Origin: Faecalicoccus pleomorphus DSM 20574
Lineage (GTDB): Bacteria > Bacillota_I > Bacilli_A > Erysipelotrichales > Erysipelotrichaceae
Assembly: GCF_000420345.1 (NCBI RefSeq)
Contig: NZ_ATUT01000005.1
Coordinates: 22,553-86,552, forward strand
Length of the DNA stretch: 64,000 nucleotides
Direction: 5' to 3'
In this document: piece by piece, positions 1 through 6,688 of the stretch
Numbering within the stretch: the stretch's first letter is position 1
Layout of the letters: each line of letters begins with the position of its first letter
Made by a program: the position numbers and the translations under genes
The notes under the pieces: generated by a model
What the model saw: only the letters and a program-made list of their open reading frames with translations
Told to the model about the DNA's origin: nothing
Database searches by the model: none

Positions 1-156
1 AAAGATGCGTATCAAAAGATGATGGATGGAAATCCCGTACCGGACAATAAAGAATTGTTGATCATTCCAGGAGCTGTGCATACCGATTTATATGATCAAA
101 TGGATATTATTCCATTTGATAAGATCACCGATTTCTATCAGACCTATCTTAAATAA
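1..156 (+). CDS. Alpha/beta hydrolase, C-terminal fragment
   Basis: This frame is open from the first base of the window and stops with TAA at 154-156, giving 51 residues of a protein whose start lies outside. It contains IPGAVHTDLYD, which resembles the segment carrying the catalytic His of YcjY/dienelactone-hydrolase-like alpha/beta hydrolases, followed by a short C-terminal helix. The nucleophile and acid residues would lie upstream and cannot be seen. The substrate is unknown. A hairpin terminator follows directly. Confidence 0.6.
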   Translation, partial: KDAYQKMMDGNPVPDNKELLIIPGAVHTDLYDQMDIIPFDKITDFYQTYLK

Positions 157-163
157 GAAACCC

Positions 164-190
164 AAGAGTCACTAGTCATGACTCTTTTTA
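164..190 (+). terminator. Rho-independent terminator of the hydrolase gene
   Basis: AAGAGTCA (164-171) pairs with TGACTCTT (179-186) across a 7-base loop, and a T run follows. It lies 8 bases after the hydrolase stop codon. Confidence 0.8.
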
Positions 191-279
191 TCATCCTATT
201 TTTAATGCTCTATCCTTTTCATTCTGTTTTTCGTGCATTAAAATAGAAGTAAGAAGAAAACCATACAGGAGGCCTTATT

Positions 280-891
280 ATGAAACACACGATCATTACC
301 ATTGGCCGACAATTTGGAAGTCATGGCCGAAGCATCGCCAAACAATTGGCAAAAAAATTGGGATATGCGTATTATGACAAGGAGCTATTAGTCAAAGCTT
401 CCCAGGAAAGCGGTTTAGCCACCAGCTTTTTAGAAAGTATGGACGAAAGACAAGCCAGTCCTTTCTTTTATTCCCTATTAGCCGGACCGACACAATTTAT
501 GTGGAACGATCAATTCATTTCCACAGAAGCTATGGCCTATCAGGCACAACATGATACGATCCTAAAAGTCGCACAGGAGGGAAATTGTGTAATCGTAGGT
601 CGCTGTGCCGATTACATTCTCAAAGATCAAGAACGACTGGTGCGTGTTTTTATCAGTGCCGATTTAAAAGATCGAATTGCCCATGTCATGGAACGTGATC
701 AAATCACTGAAAAAGAAGCACGAAAGAAAATAAAAGAAATGGATAAATCTCGTGCTGCCTATTATAACTTTAATACCGATCAAAAATGGTCTGATGCGGC
801 AAATTATGATTTATGCATTAACACCTCTCGTCTTACGGAAGAAAAAACAGTAGAAACCATACTGCATTTTATTCATAATTTACTAGATTGA
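280..891 (+). CDS. Cytidylate kinase-like family protein
   Basis: This 203-residue protein opens with TIGRQFGSHGRSIAKQLA, matching the glycine-rich P-loop region of the cytidylate-kinase-like family (Pfam Cytidylate_kin2). YYDKELL and VGRCADYIL follow at about residues 31 and 105, and a basic helical C-terminal half contains ERDQITEKEARKKI. The family is common in gut Bacillota and usually about 200 residues, so this copy is full length. It is predicted to bind nucleotides in the cytosol, but its substrate has not been established and it is not the housekeeping Cmk. The start is supported by AGGAGG at 268-273. The gene stands alone between two terminators. Confidence 0.8.
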   Translation: MKHTIITIGRQFGSHGRSIAKQLAKKLGYAYYDKELLVKASQESGLATSFLESMDERQASPFFYSLLAGPTQFMWNDQFISTEAMAYQAQHDTILKVAQEGNCVIVGRCADYILKDQERLVRVFISADLKDRIAHVMERDQITEKEARKKIKEMDKSRAAYYNFNTDQKWSDAANYDLCINTSRLTEEKTVETILHFIHNLLD

Positions 892-913
892 TCCCGTCAT
901 GGGATCTTTTTTT
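890..913 (+). terminator. Terminator overlapping the kinase-like stop codon
   Basis: GATCCC (890-895), loop GTCAT and GGGATC (901-906) are followed by seven T. The stem begins inside the TGA stop codon at 889-891. Confidence 0.85.
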
Positions 914-973
914 CAAAAGAAATCTTATTTTATGCTATAATCAGATGGCTGTAACTTCAGAAAGGAAGATTCC

Positions 974-2191
974 ATGACCGATTATCAAAACAACAATACC
1001 TTTTCCTTTGAAATTGAAAAAAGACTGGAAGGAAAACTAGGCCGTGCCGGTATCATCCATACTCCACATGGCGATATCAAGACACCGGCTTTTATGTGTG
1101 TAGGAACACGAGGCAGTGTCAACTTTTTATCGATGGAGGATTTAAAAGCCATTCAGGCACAGGCCATGTTGTCCAATGGATATCATTTGCGAAATGCCTC
1201 CTTTGAGATCGCCCAAAATGGTGGGCTGGCCGCCTGGTCAAAGTGGAATGGACCTACCTTAACCGATTCCGGTGGCTTTCAGGTCATGTCTTTAGGCTCC
1301 GGCAGCGGAAAAGTCGTCAGCATGAAGGTCGGTCATGATTTAAAAAACACCGAACCAGAACATCGCTTTGCCAAAGTAACCGAAGATGGGGTTGCGTTTA
1401 CCGATCCTAACAGCGGGCAGGATGACTTTATCGGTCCGGAAGAATCTATGCAGATTCAATGTCGTATTGGAGCCGATATCCACATGGCCTTTGATGAACT
1501 GACTTCCTTAGCCGATGATTATGATTATAATGTAGAAGCTTTGGCAAGAACCGAACGCTGGGCACTACGAAGCATAGAAGAACATCGAAAGCATCAGTAC
1601 GATCTAGGTTATTATCAAGCTTTATATGGTGTCATCCAAGGTGGCCGATGGGAAGACTTACGCCGATCCACTTCGAAAAAATTTGCCAAGATGGATTTTG
1701 ATGGCTATGGCTTAGGCGGTGCCTTCTTAAAAGAAAATCTGGGAGATATTTTACGCTGGTGTTGTGAAGAGCTGCCGGAAAACAAGCCACGACATCTTTT
1801 AGGGCTGTCCCATCCAGACGATATCTTGATTGGAATTGAAATGGGAGCGGATACCTTTGACTGCGTGGCACCTACAAGAGAGGCACGTCACGGAAAGATC
1901 TATACACGATATGGCAATATCAATCTTGCCAATTCTCGTTTTAAAGACAGTTTGGAACCACTTGATGATGACTGTGACTGCCCTGTTTGTAAAGCCGGAT
2001 GGACCAAAGGACAACTTCGTGAATTGTTAAAGTCGCAAGACAAAGAAAAACGTCACTTGTATTTTAACTTATCTTCGCAACACAATCTTCGCTTTATTCT
2101 TCGATTGACCGAAGAAGCCAGACAAGCCTTGATAGATGATACTTTCTATGAATATCGAAGTCAATTTTTAAAAGATTATTATCATAAATAA
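974..2191 (+). CDS. tgt: tRNA-guanine transglycosylase, divergent
   Basis: This 405-residue TGT-fold enzyme should exchange guanine at tRNA position 34 for a 7-deazaguanine base. Catalytic landmarks are present: DSGGFQ (98-103), the nucleophile region FDCVAPTR with Asp296, and zinc ligands Cys334, Cys336, Cys339 and His370. It departs from ordinary bacterial TGT at the base-recognition sites. The usual GGLAVGE is GGAFLKE (248-254), FDECTP is FDELTS (Leu176 where preQ1 enzymes have Cys), PTRNARNG is PTREARHG, and there is an insert of about 15 residues after SLGSG (107-111). No queA or other queuosine gene is adjacent. By homology it is clearly a transglycosylase; whether it uses preQ1, queuine or another base is open. 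Confidence 0.85.
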   Translation: MTDYQNNNTFSFEIEKRLEGKLGRAGIIHTPHGDIKTPAFMCVGTRGSVNFLSMEDLKAIQAQAMLSNGYHLRNASFEIAQNGGLAAWSKWNGPTLTDSGGFQVMSLGSGSGKVVSMKVGHDLKNTEPEHRFAKVTEDGVAFTDPNSGQDDFIGPEESMQIQCRIGADIHMAFDELTSLADDYDYNVEALARTERWALRSIEEHRKHQYDLGYYQALYGVIQGGRWEDLRRSTSKKFAKMDFDGYGLGGAFLKENLGDILRWCCEELPENKPRHLLGLSHPDDILIGIEMGADTFDCVAPTREARHGKIYTRYGNINLANSRFKDSLEPLDDDCDCPVCKAGWTKGQLRELLKSQDKEKRHLYFNLSSQHNLRFILRLTEEARQALIDDTFYEYRSQFLKDYYHK

Positions 2192-2194
2192 ACA

Positions 2195-2244
2195 AATAGA
2201 ACCTCAAGATCATAAACATTGATCATAATGAGGTTCTATTTTTT
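2195..2244. terminator. Bidirectional terminator between tgt and the surface protein
   Basis: AATAGAACCTCA (2195-2206) pairs with TGAGGTTCTATT (2229-2240). An inner GATCA/TGATC pair sits in the loop and T-rich flanks lie on both strands. It serves the convergent genes ending at 2191 and 2290. Confidence 0.8.
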
Positions 2245-2289
2245 GAGCATAGAAAAACTAGGAAGATTGCTTCCTAGTCATTCTACTAA

Positions 2290-3291
2290 CTATTTACGCT
2301 TTTTAAGCAAGACAATCATACCAACAAGGGCAACGCTCATAGAGCCAAGTGCTCCAACAATGGATAAATTTGCCGATGTATTTGTTCCATCTGCTTTCTT
2401 TGTTTCTTCTTTTGATTGTTCAGTCTGCGCTGGTGTTGTAGGTTCCTGCGGTTTGTCCTCTACCGGTTTTTCCGGACTCTTTTCTTTTTCGATTTCTACT
2501 TCCACAACACTACTTGTACCATATGCAACTGTTGTATGGATGGTATCGATTCCAGTTACAGAAACATATCCTTCCGGTATTTCTAGTGAAATGTCAAAAG
2601 CAGCTTCCTGACCAGGTATGCCTGCTTCAGAAGTATAAGTTTTTGTCGTGACAACTTCTTCACCATTTACATAATTTACTGTTAAAGATGCCGTTTTTAA
2701 TTCCGCAAAATTAGCTGTATATGTATTGGAAAAACGACTTTGAGGAACAAAGCCAGGATCTGTACTTACCACTTCTCTATTAGCATCTGTCCAATTCACA
2801 AAATAATATCCTTCATTTGGAGTTGCGATAGAACCTGTAGGATTTTGATCCATAGATGTCAATGTTTCAGATGGCACAGATACGCTACCACCTTGCGTTG
2901 CGACATAATTGATTTGGTTAGCATTTACAGTAACATCAATACTACCTACGGTAATTCCACCAAATATTCCCTCAGTACAGCGAATCGTCATAGAACCTGC
3001 GTTACTTGCAACCGTAGAAAATTTGCTATTATAATTGTTCATACTTTGGTCACCGATAAAACAATGATGATTTATGCCATCCCAATGCCACGGATAATTA
3101 CATGTTACTGTAATGGTTTCTCCTACTTCATAGGTTGTTTTGTCTGAGGTAACATAATTTCCATAGCTGTAAGCTTCAGGAGCAGCAGTTACTGTTGTTT
3201 CCTCTTGCGCCAAAATTGTTGTCGTTGCACCCATGGTTAGAGTTACACCTAACGCCATAGATGCAGCCAAAGCTTTTTTCGTTCTTTTCAT
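2290..3291 (-). CDS. Secreted surface protein with InlB-type repeat
   Basis: This 333-residue protein has a signal peptide (KRTKK, then a hydrophobic stretch ending near ILAQ). A beta-rich N-terminal domain is followed by a segment around residues 130-200 ending in EGYYFVNWTDANREV and YTANFAE, characteristic of divergent InlB B-repeats. A second small domain leads into a Pro/Glu/Lys-rich wall-spanning linker (PEKPVEDKPQEPTTPAQTEQ). The C-terminus has a hydrophobic helix and the tail LLKKRK, like a sortase substrate. In place of LPxTG it carries NTSANL just before the helix, a motif shared with the small pilin-like protein at 34950. It is predicted to be exposed on the surface; its ligand is unknown. 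AGGAG lies upstream of the ATG at 3291. Confidence 0.75.
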   Translation of the reverse strand: MKRTKKALAASMALGVTLTMGATTTILAQEETTVTAAPEAYSYGNYVTSDKTTYEVGETITVTCNYPWHWDGINHHCFIGDQSMNNYNSKFSTVASNAGSMTIRCTEGIFGGITVGSIDVTVNANQINYVATQGGSVSVPSETLTSMDQNPTGSIATPNEGYYFVNWTDANREVVSTDPGFVPQSRFSNTYTANFAELKTASLTVNYVNGEEVVTTKTYTSEAGIPGQEAAFDISLEIPEGYVSVTGIDTIHTTVAYGTSSVVEVEIEKEKSPEKPVEDKPQEPTTPAQTEQSKEETKKADGTNTSANLSIVGALGSMSVALVGMIVLLKKRK

Positions 3292-3328
3292 GATTCTCCT
3301 CTCCTAAATCTTTTTATACTTCAATCAC

Positions 3329-3358
3329 ATCTTAACCCTCCCCTTAATAAAACGTCAA
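3329..3358 (-). promoter_or_regulatory. Promoter of the InlB-repeat protein gene
   Basis: On the minus strand TTGACG (3353-3358), an 18-base spacer and TAAGAT (3329-3334) lie about 40 bases upstream of the start codon. Confidence 0.65.
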
Positions 3359-3420
3359 TATATTTGTTGTTATTTTGCTTTATTTTAGTTATTTTTTTAT
3401 AAATTAAATAACCTTTACAC

Positions 3421-3457
3421 AAAAAAAAACGAATAAGGTTTATACTTCATTCGTTTT
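3421..3457 (-). terminator. Minus-strand terminator with no intact gene before it
   Basis: AAAACGAAT (3449-3457 read on the minus strand) pairs with ATTCGTTTT (3426-3434), and the A run at 3421-3429 supplies the minus-strand T tract. The closest intact gene upstream on this strand ends at 3919, more than 450 bases away. Confidence 0.65.
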
Positions 3458-3459
3458 CA

Positions 3460-3918
3460 CATTTTCTTATTTATTCTATTTCTTATTTCGAATATCAATG
3501 ATAATCATCACAATAGACCGAAACACAGACAACAATACACAATGACTTCTTTGTTTCTGCAGCAGTTTATGTACTACATGGGTTTGAGAAATTTCTTTTT
3601 ACAAATTTTTTTCTCCTTCTGTAGTTTATCTGAATCTGGTGACTCACCCCAATTGGTCAACCAATGTTTGCGCCATATTTGAAGTCGAGACTATTCTTGA
3701 TGGTTTCGAAGCCAAGTAGTTATCAATACAGCTGTCCTTGTCTTTTTAAATCATACCTTATTTACGCCATTACTATCCTTAAGGTTTTCATACCTTGCTC
3801 CATGCATTTTTTGGTTTGATTGACAAAAGGTCCTCCGTCTGAATCGCTACATCATGATCACTAGACTGAAAACTTCTATCCGTTTACTACTGATTCTGTC
3901 ATATTCAGTTTTCACCTT
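3460..3918. other. Region without an intact gene, possible decayed coding DNA
   Basis: No open frame of useful length is present on either strand. On the minus strand, short coding-like stretches occur in different frames, for example WRKHWLTNWGESPDSDKL near 3630-3690 and SDGGPFVNQTKKCMEQGMK near 3770-3840, separated by stops and frame changes. This could be an eroded gene or mobile element, but I recognise no family. The orphan terminator at 3421 lies just beyond it. Confidence 0.35.
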
Positions 3919-4344
3919 TTATTCAAAGCTGGAAATCAATTTAAAAGTAAAGGCATCTCCATCTTCAATCACCACTTCATCCATAGCCGGACACATACCT
4001 GCCTCTTTACAAACGGTATTGTTTTCGGATTCAAAAACAAGCCATGGGCCTTGATCCATATCTTGTTTCAAACCACAGATTTCATTCAATAAGGAACCAT
4101 ATTCACCTTGTTCGATATTCACATCCAGTTCTTCTGTTTCTTCTAAAAACTCTGTCAATGTTTTGGCATCTGTATAAAATGTTTTCTGTAAAACTTCTTT
4201 ATCTTTTGTCGCATCAAAAACCTGAATTTCTATTTCTTTTTCACCTTCATGTGCCTTTGGGGCCAAGTATTGTGATCCAATCACCACACAAACAATCACA
4301 ACAACAGCCGCCAGGGCCCATCCTAATTTTTTCTTCATTTTCAA
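3919..4344 (-). CDS. DUF4430 domain surface protein
   Basis: This 141-residue protein has a lysine-rich start, one N-terminal hydrophobic helix (WALAAVVVIVCVVIGSQYL) and a small extracytoplasmic domain. The pattern from LTEFLEE through GPWLVFESENN to GDAFTFKLIS fits DUF4430, a fold related to part of cobalamin-binding intrinsic factor and transcobalamin. It ends with FELISSF-type beta strands and no wall anchor, so it should be membrane-tethered and face outward. It is the last gene of the metF-metH operon, 12 bases after the ECF S component, suggesting that it captures a substrate for that transporter. Corrinoid is the reasonable guess from family and context, but it is not shown by the sequence. 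Confidence 0.7.
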   Translation of the reverse strand: MKMKKKLGWALAAVVVIVCVVIGSQYLAPKAHEGEKEIEIQVFDATKDKEVLQKTFYTDAKTLTEFLEETEELDVNIEQGEYGSLLNEICGLKQDMDQGPWLVFESENNTVCKEAGMCPAMDEVVIEDGDAFTFKLISSFE

Positions 4345-4356
4345 AACTCCTCTTTT

Positions 4357-4857
4357 CTACTTAATTCTTTCCTGTTGTATTCTTTCCAGCACATGTATAA
4401 CCGGCTCCCATAAAAAGAGTGTTACGATAAACGTTAGACATCCTTGAATGAGCGACGTTTTTAACCCCATCACCAGATAAAGCATCGTGATCGTCTTACT
4501 GAATAATAAAAAGGGAAGATCCACCAGCTGGCCTGTCAAGAAGGAAAAAAAGCCGGCCAATAGAGCATTGGCCCACAGACGTTTTTTCAGAAAATCTCTG
4601 CTTTTGGAAAAAATCCAGCCATATAGTGGAAAAATCAGTAAATATGCGACATTCCAAAGAGTCAATCCGTTTAATAAAATTTGAATACATGCAAATAAGA
4701 TACAGGAAATGACCACTTCTTTTCTTGTGAAGGCATGCGCAAAACATAGAATCGTAAAAGTGATCATTTCCAAATATAAAATATTGGAAAAGGCTTGAAA
4801 CACCGCATATAGTATGGCTCCCATCAATGCGATGTGTGCCATTTGTCTAACGTTCAC
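4357..4857 (-). CDS. ECF transporter S component
   Basis: This hydrophobic protein has about six membrane segments (MAHIALMGAILYAVFQ, ITFTILCFAHAF, VVISCILFACIQILL, WNVAYLLIFPLYGWIF, then a pair near the C-terminus), like substrate-specific subunits of energy-coupling-factor vitamin transporters. The shared EcfA/A'/T module is not in the window, as expected for a group II system. I prefer the GTG start at 4857, which overlaps the last 11 bases of the ygiQ-like gene and has AAAGGA upstream; an in-frame ATG at 4884 and one at 4842 are alternatives. Pairing with DUF4430 and placement behind metH point to a cobalamin-type substrate by inference. Confidence 0.7.
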   Translation of the reverse strand: MNVRQMAHIALMGAILYAVFQAFSNILYLEMITFTILCFAHAFTRKEVVISCILFACIQILLNGLTLWNVAYLLIFPLYGWIFSKSRDFLKKRLWANALLAGFFSFLTGQLVDLPFLLFSKTITMLYLVMGLKTSLIQGCLTFIVTLFLWEPVIHVLERIQQERIK

Positions 4858-6679
4858 GAACCCGTTTCCTTTGCTTGTGTGCATAGACTTCTTTTGGTCG
4901 CTTAGCAGGAATTAAACATTTCGGACCGGAACCGATCAAATCTTCTCGATGGGCCTTCTTTAAAGCACGATAGACAATATCATAATTCTTCGGATATCGA
5001 TACTGCATCAAAGCTCTTTGTTCCAGCTTTTCTTCATATGTCTTCGCCACATAGACCGGTTTCATGGTTCTTGGATCTAAACCAGTATAATACATACAAG
5101 TGGCCAGTGTCCCCGGGGTCGGATAGAAATCTTGCACTTGTTTTGGCGTATGATGAATTTTCTTTAAATAACAAGCCAGTTCAATCGCATCATTGAGATC
5201 ACAACCTGGATGCGAGCTCATTAAATAAGGCACAAGATATTGATTTTTGCCAAATTCTTTATTCTTTTCATAATACTTATCTACAAATTTCAGATACAAC
5301 TCTTTTCTTGGTTTTCCCATTTTATCTAAAACTTTAGCACTGACATGTTCCGGTGCTACTTTTAACTGGCCGCTGATATGGTATTGCACTAAACGATCAA
5401 AAAAAGTCTCATCTTTATCGTACATCAAATAATCGTAGCGAATCCCCGATCGAATAAAGACTTTTTTAACCTTGGGCAACTGTCTTACCGCATCTAACAT
5501 TTCGACATAATGAGAATGATCCACCTTTAAATTCGGACACGGTTTTGGCCATAAGCACTGTTTTGTCTTACAGGCTCCATATTCCTTTTGTTTATCACAA
5601 GCCGGGCGGGAGAAATTGGCACTGGGGCCACCGATATCATGAATATACCCTTTAAAATTAGGCATATCGATGATCTTTTTGGCTTCCTCTACCACACTTT
5701 CGGTACTTCTTGTGGAAATCACCCGTCCCTGATGCGAGGTAATGGCACAAAAAGCACAAGATCCAAAGCAGCCTCGGTTACTGGTGATGGAAAACTGCAC
5801 CTCTTCAATAGCCGGAACATAGGTATATTTGGAATGGAAAGTTCTTTCATACGGCAAAGAATAAGTAAAATCCATCTGTTCCTGTGTCAAAGGAAGCGGT
5901 GGTTGATTACATACGACATACCAGCCATCATAAGGCTCAATCAACATTTTAGACTGAATCGCATCCTGGTTCTGATATTGAATCAAAAAGCTTTTCGCAT
6001 AAGCCTTTTTATCGTTTTTAACCGTATTAAAATCCGGTAAAAGAATATAATCATCCACGATCGTATCAATGGATTTTGTCTTCCAGACCGTTCCACGTAT
6101 ATAACACAGATCCTGTACCTGTAATCCACTGTTTAAGGCGTCCGCTACTTCGATGATCGTATTTTCACCCATGCCAAACATTAAAAGATCAGCCTGTGAA
6201 TCCATTAAGATCGAACGTCTGACTTTATCATCCCAATAATCATAATGGGCCAAACGGCGAAGACTGGCTTCAATCCCCCCAATCAAAACGGGAACATGAG
6301 GAAACAGTCGTTTTAAGATTTGCGTATAAACAATCGTAGCTCGATCCGGTCTTTTGCCCATGATACCCTGATCGGTATAAGAATCCTTATCTCTTCTTCT
6401 TTTATTGACTGAATAATGATTGACCATAGAATCAATATTTCCGGCAGAAACTAAAAATCCCAGCCGCGGTGTTCCAAATTGTAAGAATTCTTCATCGTTA
6501 TGCCAATCCGGCTGAGCCAAGATGGCACAGCTGTACCCAAAGACCTGCAAAGTTCTTGTGATGATGGCACAGCCAAAAGAAGGATGATCGACATAGGCAT
6601 CGCCGCAGACATAGACAAAATCCACCTGTTCAAATCCTTGTTCTAACATCTCCTGTCGTGTTGTTGGTAAAAAAGACAT
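4847..6679 (-). CDS. YgiQ family radical SAM protein
   Basis: This 610-residue protein has the YgiQ/UPF0313 architecture. A cobalamin-binding-like N-terminal domain of about 270 residues is followed by a radical SAM core with the cluster motif CFGSCAFC (Cys304, Cys308, Cys311, i.e. CX3CX2C). A Cys-rich insert (CDKQKEYGACKTKQCLWPKPC) follows, and a basic C-terminus ends in KQRKRVRER. Length is normal for the family. The reaction is not established; the fold predicts SAM cleavage with a [4Fe-4S] cluster. It begins 9 bases after metH and its end overlaps the ECF S gene, so it is part of the methionine/B12 operon. Start ATG at 6679 with AGGAGG upstream. Confidence 0.88.
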   Translation of the reverse strand: MSFLPTTRQEMLEQGFEQVDFVYVCGDAYVDHPSFGCAIITRTLQVFGYSCAILAQPDWHNDEEFLQFGTPRLGFLVSAGNIDSMVNHYSVNKRRRDKDSYTDQGIMGKRPDRATIVYTQILKRLFPHVPVLIGGIEASLRRLAHYDYWDDKVRRSILMDSQADLLMFGMGENTIIEVADALNSGLQVQDLCYIRGTVWKTKSIDTIVDDYILLPDFNTVKNDKKAYAKSFLIQYQNQDAIQSKMLIEPYDGWYVVCNQPPLPLTQEQMDFTYSLPYERTFHSKYTYVPAIEEVQFSITSNRGCFGSCAFCAITSHQGRVISTRSTESVVEEAKKIIDMPNFKGYIHDIGGPSANFSRPACDKQKEYGACKTKQCLWPKPCPNLKVDHSHYVEMLDAVRQLPKVKKVFIRSGIRYDYLMYDKDETFFDRLVQYHISGQLKVAPEHVSAKVLDKMGKPRKELYLKFVDKYYEKNKEFGKNQYLVPYLMSSHPGCDLNDAIELACYLKKIHHTPKQVQDFYPTPGTLATCMYYTGLDPRTMKPVYVAKTYEEKLEQRALMQYRYPKNYDIVYRALKKAHREDLIGSGPKCLIPAKRPKEVYAHKQRKRVRER

Positions 6680-6688
6680 AACATCCTC

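Noticed and set aside
2740..3147. Open frame on the plus strand inside the InlB-repeat gene
   Set aside because: It is antisense to a gene with a signal peptide, domain match and promoter; it has no ribosome site and no protein-like composition.
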